Assembly (NCBI GenBank): GCA_045651985.1
Contig: JAZRTK010000006.1
Location: forward strand, 1 to 15,299
Direction of reading: 5' to 3'
DNA length: 15,299 nt
Origin: SIG710 sp045651985
Lineage (GTDB): Bacteria; Bacillota; Clostridia; Oscillospirales; CAG-272
The notes under the pieces were generated by a model. It saw nothing but the letters and a program-made list of their open reading frames with translations. It searched no databases and was not told where the DNA came from. Position numbers and translations under genes: made by a program. Shown one piece after another: positions 1-6,151 of the stretch. The stretch's first letter is position 1. Each line of letters starts with the position of its first letter.

Positions 1-51
1 CGAAATGCAAGAGTCAAAGTCTTGTGCCTTAACCAACTTGGCCATATCCCA
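1..51 (-). tRNA. tRNA-Gln (anticodon TTG), 3' part cut by window edge
   Basis: Read on the minus strand, the sequence starts TGGGATA (acceptor 5' arm), then TG, a D stem GCC/GGC closing the loop AAGTTGGTTAA, a 5-bp anticodon stem CAAGA/TCTTG and the 7-nt loop CTTTGAC. The anticodon is therefore TTG (Gln, reading CAA/CAG). The gene runs off the window at position 1, so the T arm and 3' acceptor strand are not seen. The 5' end was placed at 51 because T before GGGATA gives a 7-nt acceptor strand, usual for bacterial tRNA-Gln. Its own promoter lies 25 nt upstream, so it may be the first gene of a tRNA cluster extending left. Confidence 0.93.
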
Positions 52-82
52 TTATTGGTTTCGCGATCTTATCCGCTGGGCT

Positions 83-111
83 ATTATATCACGGTTTTGA
101 TCTTTTGTCAA
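83..111 (-). promoter_or_regulatory. Consensus sigma-A promoter of tRNA-Gln
   Basis: On the minus strand, TTGACA (106-111), a 17-bp spacer and TATAAT (83-88), preceded by TGA (extended -10). Both hexamers match the sigma-70/sigma-A consensus exactly. The predicted start near 76 leaves a leader of about 25 nt before the tRNA 5' end. A short inverted repeat ATCTT/AAGAT (100-104 and 110-114) overlaps the -35; it may be chance. Confidence 0.88.
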
Positions 112-155
112 GATAAATCGACCGCAACTTTCGCATTTGTCTTTCTATGCCATTT

Positions 156-620
156 TCAGCAAAATACCGTTTTGAAATCTTCGCCATTTCTCTCGTAAAA
201 GACTTCGCTGATATTTGAGTCGGTAAACACGGCAAGCATTTCTCCAAATCCGTCGATGAGCTTGTCGCACCCCGCAAGCTCCGCCAAGGGATACCAAAAG
301 ATCTCGCCCTCTTTAGACGATTTAAGTTCACCCGAAAACATGTCAGCTATGTAAAGAAACACGATATACCGCTTTCCGTCTTTTATCTTGTGAAACTCTT
401 TTATACCGCAAAGCCTCGGATTTTCTACAGTCAGTCCGGTTTCCTCACGCACTTCGCGCACGACGGACGGTGTCAAGTATTCTCCTTTCTCCACATGACC
501 GCCTGGGAAATTCCAACCGTGCCAATCAGCATTGTTCACCTTGTTCTGCACCAGCACGTTGCCCTGCCCGTCGCAGATCATACACATATTCGTAAGCTCA
601 ACTTCTTCTGTTCTCGACAT
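156..620 (-). CDS. NUDIX hydrolase (MutT-like family)
   Basis: This 154-aa protein carries a complete Nudix box at residues 41-63: G41, E47, R55-E56, E59-E60 and G62 fit GX5EX7REUXEEXGU. The glutamates of REUXEEXGU bind the Mg2+/Mn2+ that drives hydrolysis of X-linked nucleoside diphosphates. The WNFPGG stretch just before the box is typical of MutT/NUDT1-like members, which sanitise oxidised nucleotides such as 8-oxo-dGTP or cleave other (d)NTPs; the actual substrate cannot be read from sequence. Length is normal for a single-domain Nudix enzyme and no signal peptide is seen, so it should be cytosolic. The start at 620 is supported by GAGGTGA seven bases or so upstream. It is a single-gene unit divergent from metF, and no clear terminator separates its 3' end from the tRNA-Gln promoter. 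Confidence 0.92.
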   Translation of the reverse strand: MSRTEEVELTNMCMICDGQGNVLVQNKVNNADWHGWNFPGGHVEKGEYLTPSVVREVREETGLTVENPRLCGIKEFHKIKDGKRYIVFLYIADMFSGELKSSKEGEIFWYPLAELAGCDKLIDGFGEMLAVFTDSNISEVFYERNGEDFKTVFC

Positions 621-670
621 GATTTCACCTCAAATCCTTATAAACGCGTCAAAACAAGGCGTCAGCGCGT

Positions 671-696
671 ACCGAGAAAGAGTATCGCCTCTCGGT
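671..696 (-). promoter_or_regulatory. Hairpin in the 5' leader of the NUDIX gene
   Basis: ACCGAGA (671-677) and TCTCGGT (690-696) form a perfect 7-bp inverted repeat with a 12-nt loop. It lies in the predicted leader of about 98 nt between the promoter (725-753) and the NUDIX start. On the minus strand there is no T-run after the stem, so it is not a terminator of that transcript. On the plus strand it is followed by TTTT, but no plus-strand gene precedes it. The function, if any, is unknown. Confidence 0.45.
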
Positions 697-724
697 TTTC
701 GGGACATCCTTCATCTTTTGTTTC

Positions 725-753
725 ATTATACGCCAAAAAATGATATTTTTCAA
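725..753 (-). promoter_or_regulatory. Sigma-A promoter of the NUDIX gene
   Basis: On the minus strand, TTGAAA (748-753), 17-bp spacer, TATAAT (725-730). The predicted start is near 718. It stands back-to-back with the metF promoter: the two -35 boxes are separated by 19 bp of AT-rich DNA (754-772), which could act as a shared UP element or regulator site. Confidence 0.8.
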
Positions 754-772
754 GTAAATAAATCCAAAATAC

Positions 773-801
773 TTGCCACCGCCCCGCTTTTGTGATATAA
801 T
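773..801 (+). promoter_or_regulatory. Sigma-A promoter of the metF-metH operon
   Basis: TTGCCA (773-778), 17-bp spacer, TATAAT (796-801) with TGA immediately before it (extended -10). The predicted start near 808 gives a leader of about 160 nt before the chosen metF start. A second TATAAT at 939-944 has no convincing -35 and is a weaker candidate. Confidence 0.8.
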
Positions 802-807
802 TTTCTA

Positions 808-968
808 TAAATCCTGCTCTATATGAATCCTCGGGACAAGAAAAAGCCAATTACTTAAAACACATCGGCGATTTAAAGCATACCGCATGGAATATCCCCC
901 CTACATTCGCCACTTTCTCACCTTGATGAGACTTAAAATATAATAATATGACCGATAAGGAAGAAAAA
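808..968 (+). other. About 160-nt untranslated leader of the met operon, no known riboswitch recognised
   Basis: The stretch between the predicted transcription start and the metF start is long for a simple leader. I looked for the conserved cores of the SAM-I, THF and cobalamin riboswitches and of the T-box and did not find them. GGCGA near 872 and TCGCC near 907 could close a long-range stem around a C-rich segment (CCCCCC near 896-901), and CTCA/TGAG (917-930) could form a small hairpin just before metF. These are weak signals. Confidence 0.35.
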
Positions 969-1844
969 ATGAAGATAATAGATATTTTGACAAACGGACG
1001 CTCAAACCTCTCATTCGAGGTATTTCCGCCAAAGACAGACTCGGCATTTGACTCGGTCAAATCCGCCGCCGAGGAAATAGCCTCATACCGCCCTGCTTTT
1101 ATGAGCGTCACATACGGCGCGGGCGGGGGAACAAGCAAATATACACTTGACATAGCAAAGGATATAAAAGAGCTATACGGAGTGCCCACTCTGGCGCACC
1201 TGACCTGCGTTTCCTCCACCCGCGAGACGGTAAGATCACGCATTGAGGACATTAAACGCGCAGGGGTGCAGAACGTAATGGCATTGCGCGGCGACCTTAC
1301 CCCGGAGCTTGAAAACTCCGACCGCTCAAAGTGGGACTACCGTCACGCCATTGACCTTGTACGCGAGCTGCGTGAATCGGACGCGGACTTCTGCATCGGC
1401 GGTGCCTGCTATCCCGAGATCCATGTAGAGAGCGCCAATCAAAAGGACGATATAAAATACCTAAAAGAAAAGGTGGACGCGGGCTGTGATTTTCTGACCA
1501 CCCAAATGTTCTTTGACAACAATCTGCTCTACAATTTCCTATACAAAATAAGAGAAGCGGGCATAACCGTCCCCGTCATTCCCGGCATCATGCCTATCAC
1601 CAACGCAAAGCAGGTGGAGCGTGCCATAAAGATGTCAGGCTCGCACATGCCCCAGCGCTTCAAGAGCCTGGTGGACCATTTCGGTTCAAATCCCGAAGCC
1701 ATGAAGCAGGCGGGTATAGCATATGCCACCGATCAGATAATCGATCTGTACGCAAACGGCATCACCAACGTTCACGTTTATTCAATGAACAAGCCCGACG
1801 TGGCAAAGAAGCTGCAGGATAACCTGTCGGAGATATTAAAATGA
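969..1844 (+). CDS. metF: Methylenetetrahydrofolate reductase (MetF)
   Basis: MetF reduces 5,10-methylene-THF to 5-methyl-THF with an FAD cofactor, supplying the methyl donor used by methionine synthase. The 291-aa protein has the family signatures in order: SFEVFPPKT with E17 matching the catalytic glutamate, a SVTYGAGGG loop, LTCVSST, ALRGD in the FAD-binding barrel, GGACYPEIH and TTQMFFDN. Length matches the bacterial single-domain form, without the regulatory domain of eukaryotic MTHFR. An in-frame ATG exists at 948, but the ATG at 969 is preceded by AAGGAAG at proper spacing and the protein then begins MKIIDIL as in relatives, so 969 was chosen. The stop overlaps the start of the next gene by 4 bp (ATGA), implying translational coupling in a met operon. 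Confidence 0.95.
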   Translation: MKIIDILTNGRSNLSFEVFPPKTDSAFDSVKSAAEEIASYRPAFMSVTYGAGGGTSKYTLDIAKDIKELYGVPTLAHLTCVSSTRETVRSRIEDIKRAGVQNVMALRGDLTPELENSDRSKWDYRHAIDLVRELRESDADFCIGGACYPEIHVESANQKDDIKYLKEKVDAGCDFLTTQMFFDNNLLYNFLYKIREAGITVPVIPGIMPITNAKQVERAIKMSGSHMPQRFKSLVDHFGSNPEAMKQAGIAYATDQIIDLYANGITNVHVYSMNKPDVAKKLQDNLSEILK

Positions 1845-2431
1845 CCCCCCTTTCAAAGGAGTACACCCTGCCGCCCCCGAACGTTTGCGAGGTGCTGCGG
1901 TACAGCGGTTGCGATAAGGTAACACCCGATATGGAAATGTTGGCAAACGAATGTACAGCCGAAGCCGAGGGAATCTTTTGCGGCAAGGTCTGTTATATTG
2001 AATTTCCCGTAAAAAAGACGGAAATAGGTCTTGATTTGGGATTTGCTCAAACCTTTTCCGGTGACCTTGCAAAAAACCTTGAGGGGTGCGACACGGTGGC
2101 AGTATTCTGTGCCACAGTCGGGCACGGAATCGACCGACTAATAAAGAAATACGGAGTTATATCTCCCGCAAAAGCCGTCGTTTTTCAAGGGCTGGGAGCC
2201 GAGCGCATAGAGTCTTTATGCGACCTTTTCTGCGCCGATCTCCAATCGAAAGGGCTTGAAGTCCGTCCGCGATTCAGCCCCGGGTACGGCGACCTTCCCC
2301 TTGAAATTCAAAAGGACATCTTCCGCACTCTCGACTGTCCCCGCCGAATCGGGGCGACCCTAAACGAAAGCCTGCTTATTTCCCCCACAAAGTCGGTCTC
2401 CGCCATAGTGGGACTAAAAAAGCGAGGCTGA
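1841..2431 (+). CDS. Stand-alone methionine synthase activation (reactivation) domain protein
   Basis: This 196-aa protein resembles the C-terminal AdoMet-binding activation domain of cobalamin-dependent methionine synthase. The clearest match is RPRFSPGYGDLPL (142-154), corresponding to the RxxPGY SAM-binding segment, followed by CPRRIGATLNESLLISPTKS near 166-185, the usual end of that domain. In E. coli MetH this domain binds SAM and remethylates cob(II)alamin after accidental oxidation. Here it is a separate gene placed between metF (4-bp overlap) and a metH that stops after its B12 domain, so the two probably act as a split enzyme; a similar arrangement is known from Thermotoga (TM0268/TM0269). 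GGAG about nine bases upstream supports the start. Reductase partner is not in view. Assignment strong, exact biochemical role inferred. Confidence 0.88.
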   Translation: MTPLSKEYTLPPPNVCEVLRYSGCDKVTPDMEMLANECTAEAEGIFCGKVCYIEFPVKKTEIGLDLGFAQTFSGDLAKNLEGCDTVAVFCATVGHGIDRLIKKYGVISPAKAVVFQGLGAERIESLCDLFCADLQSKGLEVRPRFSPGYGDLPLEIQKDIFRTLDCPRRIGATLNESLLISPTKSVSAIVGLKKRG

Positions 2432-2441
2432 AAGGACAGAA

Positions 2442-4829
2442 ATGAATTTTGACACGCAAATAAAAGAAAAATTTTTAATACTTGACGGTGGGATGGGAAC
2501 TCTGCTCCAGAACGCGGGTCTGCGCTCGGGCGAATACCCCGAAAGGTGGAACATTACCCACTCTGAAGTGATAAAAAAGATTCACGAGGATTATCTTGCC
2601 GCGGGTTCAAACGTAATTTCCGCAAACACCTTTGGCGCAAACTGCCTGAATTTTTCAGAGGACGAGCTCGAATTGATAATCAAAGCCGCCATTGACAATG
2701 CACGGGCGGCAATAGGTGACACAGACGGAAGATACGTTGCCCTTGACATAGGTCCCACGGGCAGACTGTTACGCCCGCTTGGCGATTTCGACTTTGAAGA
2801 CGCGGTAGAGGTATTTGCAAAAACCGTCCGTCTCGGTGCAAAATACGGTGCGGATCTGATAATTTTTGAGACCTTCAGCGACAGCTACGAGACCAAAGCC
2901 GCCGTTCTTGCCGCAAAGGAGAACTGCGACCTGCCCGTGATAGTCACAAACGCATACGGCGCGGACGGCAAGCTCATGACGGGCGCGACCCCCGCTGCTA
3001 TGGTCGCCATGCTTGAGGGTCTGAGAGTTGACGCCGTGGGCGCAAACTGCTCTCTCGGTCCCAGACAGCTTGAAGGCGTTGTGGACGAGCTGCTCAAAAA
3101 CGCTTCCCTGCCCGTTGTGCTTCAACCAAACGCGGGTCTGCCAAAAGTTGTGAACGGAAAAACGGTCTATGACGTTGACAGCGAGGAGTTTTCCTCGTAT
3201 ATGCTGGAATTTGCCAAAAAAGGTGTCCGTATCGTCGGCGGCTGCTGCGGAACGACCCCCGAATACATAGAAAAAACCGCATTAAAGCTTGCGGGTATAA
3301 CCCCCGCGCCCTCGACCGAGAAAAACATCACTTGTATCTCCTCTTACACCCATGCACTAAAATTTGAAAACAAGCCTGTTCTTATCGGCGAGCGCATAAA
3401 TCCCACGGGTAAAAAACGATTTAAGCAAGCATTGATCGAAAACGACATTGACTACATTTTGGGCGAGGGCATAAATCAGCAGGAAAAGGGCGTGCACGTG
3501 CTTGACGTGAACGTTGGTCTGCCCGACATTGATGAGGCAGCCATGCTCTGCCGTGCCGTCACCGAATTGCAAGCGGTCACCGATCTGCCCTTGCAGATAG
3601 ACACCTCAAACACCGATGCCATGGAGCGCGCGCTCCGTCTTTACAACGGCAAGGCTATGATAAATTCCGTATCGGGAAAGGCAGAGAGCATGGACGCCGT
3701 CTTTCCGCTGGCAGCAAAATACGGCGGTCTCATTGTTGCCCTGACCCTGGACGAGGAGGGTATTCCCCCCACAGCCGAAGGACGAATCGCAATAGCCGAG
3801 AAAATTCTCACCCGTGCAGGTGAGTTTGGAATAAAGGCAAAAGACATAATTTTCGACACCCTCGCCATGACGGTCAGCGCCGACAACAAAGCGGCACTCG
3901 CCACCCTGGATGCGCTGAAAACCATTAAAAACGAGCTCGGCTGTCATACGTCGCTCGGTGTGTCCAACGTTTCCTTCGGGCTTCCCCGCCGCGAGGTCAT
4001 AAACAGCACGTTCTTTGCCCTTGCCCTTGAAAACGGACTTTCGGCAGCGATAATGAATCCATATTCCGCCGACATGATGAAAACCTACCACGCATTCCGA
4101 GCCCTTCACGGTCTGGACGAAAACTGCGCGGAATTTATTGAGTTTGCCGCCGCTCTTCCCGACGAAAAGGCGCAGAGCGCACCAGCACCGATCACCGCTG
4201 AGGAAAATTACGCCTCTGAGCTTCAGAAAGCAGTAATAAAAGGTTTGCGCGATCGCGCGTCGGAGATCTGCCGTGCGCTTCTTTTCACCACCGCACCTCT
4301 TGACGTTGTGCAAAACGAGATAATCCCCGCGCTGGACGTTGTGGGAAAGGGATTTGAAGAAAAAAAGGTGTACCTTCCCCAGCTTCTCATGAGTGCAGAA
4401 GCAGCAAAGGCGGCGTTTGAAGAAGTCAAAACTCACATGACGGCAACCGGCTCGGAGAAGGTATCCAAATTCCCCGTGGTCATCGCCACAGTCAAAGGCG
4501 ACATTCACGACATCGGCAAAAACATCGTCAAGCTGCTTCTCGAAAACTACGGCTTTGAGGTGGTTGACCTTGGTCGAGACGTGCCCCCCGAGGACATAGT
4601 CGCGACGGTGATAGAAAGGAACGCTCCGCTTGTGGCTTTGAGCGCACTTATGACTACTACCGTCCCCGCCATGGAGGAGACCATAAAACAGCTCCGCATG
4701 TCCGCGCCCGATTGCAAGATAATCGTTGGCGGCGCGGTTCTCACACAGGAATACGCCGACAAAATAGGTGCTGACCGCTACGCAAAGGACGCAATGGAAG
4801 CGGTCAGATACGCAGATTCTCTTAAATAA
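2442..4829 (+). CDS. metH: Cobalamin-dependent methionine synthase lacking the activation domain (MetH)
   Basis: MetH transfers the methyl group of 5-methyl-THF to homocysteine through methylcobalamin. Domains in this 795-aa protein: homocysteine methyltransferase barrel about 1-285, with the zinc ligands C203 (GANCSLGP) and C268/C269 (GGCCGTTP); pterin-binding barrel about 311-560 (IGERINPTG, DVNVGLPDID, LGVSNVSFGLP); four-helix B12 cap about 585-670; cobalamin-binding Rossmann domain about 675-795 with the lower-ligand motif D687-x-H689-xx-G692 and VGGAVLTQEYADKIGAD. Full E. coli MetH is about 1,227 aa; the missing third is the activation domain, supplied by the gene just upstream. AAAGGA precedes the start and the gap to the previous gene is 10 bp. 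Transcription ends at the strong hairpin right after the stop. Confidence 0.96.
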   Translation: MNFDTQIKEKFLILDGGMGTLLQNAGLRSGEYPERWNITHSEVIKKIHEDYLAAGSNVISANTFGANCLNFSEDELELIIKAAIDNARAAIGDTDGRYVALDIGPTGRLLRPLGDFDFEDAVEVFAKTVRLGAKYGADLIIFETFSDSYETKAAVLAAKENCDLPVIVTNAYGADGKLMTGATPAAMVAMLEGLRVDAVGANCSLGPRQLEGVVDELLKNASLPVVLQPNAGLPKVVNGKTVYDVDSEEFSSYMLEFAKKGVRIVGGCCGTTPEYIEKTALKLAGITPAPSTEKNITCISSYTHALKFENKPVLIGERINPTGKKRFKQALIENDIDYILGEGINQQEKGVHVLDVNVGLPDIDEAAMLCRAVTELQAVTDLPLQIDTSNTDAMERALRLYNGKAMINSVSGKAESMDAVFPLAAKYGGLIVALTLDEEGIPPTAEGRIAIAEKILTRAGEFGIKAKDIIFDTLAMTVSADNKAALATLDALKTIKNELGCHTSLGVSNVSFGLPRREVINSTFFALALENGLSAAIMNPYSADMMKTYHAFRALHGLDENCAEFIEFAAALPDEKAQSAPAPITAEENYASELQKAVIKGLRDRASEICRALLFTTAPLDVVQNEIIPALDVVGKGFEEKKVYLPQLLMSAEAAKAAFEEVKTHMTATGSEKVSKFPVVIATVKGDIHDIGKNIVKLLLENYGFEVVDLGRDVPPEDIVATVIERNAPLVALSALMTTTVPAMEETIKQLRMSAPDCKIIVGGAVLTQEYADKIGADRYAKDAMEAVRYADSLK

Positions 4830-4830
4830 C

Positions 4831-4866
4831 AAAAAAGCACTTCGCCCTAAGGCGAAGTGCTTTTTT
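4831..4866. terminator. Bidirectional rho-independent terminator between metH and the lysis cassette
   Basis: A perfect 16-bp stem: six A plus GCACTTCGCC (4831-4846), loop CTAA, then GGCGAAGTGC plus six T (4851-4866). The A-run and T-run make it work in both directions. It starts one base after the metH stop (4829) and ends one base before the endolysin stop (4868), so it serves both convergent operons. Confidence 0.97.
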
Positions 4867-4867
4867 G

Positions 4868-5437
4868 TCAAATTATCCGAACGACCTTGCGTATAAGCTC
4901 CGAAAAATAGGGGTCTATTTCTTCACGCTTGAGCCAATATTCGGGGGTGTTGATAATGCCTTTGTCATGGAGAGTGAGGATCGCACGCTCGTAGTCTGTC
5001 ATTTTGGGCAGAGAATAGATTCCCGTCTTGTTGGGGATTCCGAGAATCCCCTCGGGGCTGATAGCCTTGGAGCCTTCGCGCACCTCAAAATGCAGATGAG
5101 CCCCAAAGGAATAGCCCGTGTTGCCCATGACGCCCAGCTTGTCCCCTGCCTTTACAGACTGACCGGCCGTAACCGCTCTCGACTTCATATGGCAATAGTA
5201 ATAAAGTTTGCCGTCCTCGCCCCTGATGCAGACGTAATTGCCCCACTGCCAGGTGGGATTGCTCTTATCGGTTATAATTCGGCTATGTACTACCGTACCG
5301 CCGACCACCGCGCAGATATGATCCGAGCCGACACCAACCATGTCGTATCCGCCGTGGAACTGTTTTTCGCCGTTGAGCGTTCTGTTTCCATAGGGCGAGG
5401 TCACGCGGACGGAGTCGCTGTCAAAGGGTATTTTCAT
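4868..5437 (-). CDS. M23 family peptidoglycan endopeptidase, phage endolysin-like
   Basis: The 189-aa protein has a LytM/M23 zinc metallopeptidase domain (about 8-135): H28-xxx-D32 in FHGGYD, H83 in YYCHM, and H114-x-H116 in AHLHFE make the full metal and catalytic set. Such enzymes cut peptide cross-bridges of peptidoglycan. The C-terminal part (about 147-176; DYERAILTLHDKGIINTPEYW) resembles a short motif repeatedly found at the end of clostridial phage lysins and probably helps wall binding. There is no signal peptide, which fits release through the holin encoded just upstream (17-bp overlap) rather than Sec export. It ends one base from the bidirectional terminator. A cell-wall remodelling enzyme is possible, but the neighbours favour phage lysis. 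Confidence 0.9.
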   Translation of the reverse strand: MKIPFDSDSVRVTSPYGNRTLNGEKQFHGGYDMVGVGSDHICAVVGGTVVHSRIITDKSNPTWQWGNYVCIRGEDGKLYYYCHMKSRAVTAGQSVKAGDKLGVMGNTGYSFGAHLHFEVREGSKAISPEGILGIPNKTGIYSLPKMTDYERAILTLHDKGIINTPEYWLKREEIDPYFSELIRKVVRII

Positions 5438-5642
5438 GATTGTTTCCCTTTGCCTTAACGGCGTCTACCAAACCTTCGCCCAGAATATACGCTACCATGG
5501 TCGAGCTGGCGGCAATTATTGCCGTCACCTGCTCGGTTGTGACCTGCGGCGCGCCGAAAGCCACCATGACCGTCGTCACAAATGTTATAACCGCCGCCCA
5601 GAACTTGCGGCTGGTCAGCTTTTGTTTCCAATTGATACTCAT
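5421..5642 (-). CDS. Phage holin (phi-LC3-like family)
   Basis: This 73-aa protein starts with a basic amphipathic segment (MSINWKQKLTSRKFWAA) followed by two hydrophobic segments at about 14-30 and 38-56 joined by a short turn with AFGAPQVT, and ends in a charged hydrophilic tail. That is the typical layout of the phi-LC3-type small holins of Gram-positive phages, which form membrane pores at a set time and let the endolysin reach the wall. It overlaps the endolysin start by 17 bp, the usual holin-lysin coupling. An AAAGGAG lies upstream of the ATG, with a rather long spacing of about 12 nt. Identification rests on size, topology, N-terminal signature and position. Confidence 0.9.
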   Translation of the reverse strand: MSINWKQKLTSRKFWAAVITFVTTVMVAFGAPQVTTEQVTAIIAASSTMVAYILGEGLVDAVKAKGNNHENTL

Positions 5643-5660
5643 AGCTTTAAAATTCTCCTT

Positions 5661-5945
5661 TCATTTCGGTTCGGGAAGCTCCAGAGTGTCCTCATAAAGC
5701 TTTGTTGCCACGTCGTTGCCTCCCAGAGCGTGGTATGCGGCATAAGCGCGGGTCAGCGCCTCCTTTGCGTAGATAGGACAGCACTCCCTCTCGCAGTATT
5801 TTTCATGAGAGCGGATGATCTCCGCCCTCAAAAGGCATTGGAGCCCGTTCTTTATTGCCTTGAGCTTTATGAGCATGGCACACGCGAACGACACCGCCGC
5901 ACCGCACAGAAAGGGTATCAGCCATTTAAAGAATAGCTCTTTCAC
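5661..5945 (-). CDS. Small membrane-anchored phage protein of unknown function
   Basis: The 94-aa protein has one N-terminal hydrophobic segment (about 7-27, PFLCGAAVSFACAMLIKL) and a cytoplasmic-type remainder rich in charged residues with the motif CERECCPIYAKEALTRAY (about 51-68) and YHALGGND (71-78). The three cysteines C51, C55 and C56 are notable. Comparable one-TM proteins often sit before the holin in Firmicutes phage lysis modules, where they may assist or restrain the holin; that role is inferred only from position. Its start overlaps the stop of the preceding gene by 4 bp (ATGA). I do not recognise a named family. Confidence 0.75.
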   Translation of the reverse strand: MKELFFKWLIPFLCGAAVSFACAMLIKLKAIKNGLQCLLRAEIIRSHEKYCERECCPIYAKEALTRAYAAYHALGGNDVATKLYEDTLELPEPK

Positions 5946-6151
5946 TCCTGCACCTCTGCCTCGCCTTCTTCCTCGGTCACCTCTGTGTCGGCAGAGCCGG
6001 CATCAAGCCTGCTCTGGATCTCCGCCAAATCTGTCTCGTCAAGCACGCCTTTTTCAAGCCAGCCCGCGGCATTGAGAATGATCTGATAGTCTGCCATCTT
6101 GCCCACGGCATCAAGCAGTCCCTTTTTGATAAAATTCTGTAAGCTAAACAT
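5942..6151 (-). CDS. Small acidic phage protein downstream of the fibre, XkdX-like in position
   Basis: A 69-aa soluble protein: a helical N-terminal half with IILNAAGWLEKGVLDETDL (about 24-42), then an acidic, disordered-looking tail (EEEGEAEVQE at the end). A short protein with a W...G..(T/D)..DL pattern between tail fibre and holin is common in Bacillus/Clostridium phages (XkdX-type), but identity is too weak for a firm family call. Its ATG shares one base with the stop of the fibre gene (TAATG) and AGGAGG lies at proper spacing, so it is translated by re-initiation or direct loading. Function unknown; it could be a fibre chaperone or a structural adaptor. Confidence 0.72.
   Translation of the reverse strand: MFSLQNFIKKGLLDAVGKMADYQIILNAAGWLEKGVLDETDLAEIQSRLDAGSADTEVTEEEGEAEVQE

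Noticed and set aside
948..968. metF start at ATG 948
   Set aside because: No ribosome binding site upstream; ATG 969 has AAGGAAG in the right place and gives the usual N-terminus.
808..968. SAM, cobalamin or THF riboswitch, or T-box, before metF
   Set aside because: None of the conserved core motifs I know was found. A few bases such as GCCACT resemble parts of the B12 box but lack the context.
3606..4871. Long open frame on the minus strand within metH (421 codons)
   Set aside because: It is antisense to metH, has no family-like sequence, is rich in Cys/His/Arg typical of shadow frames, and crosses the terminator hairpin.
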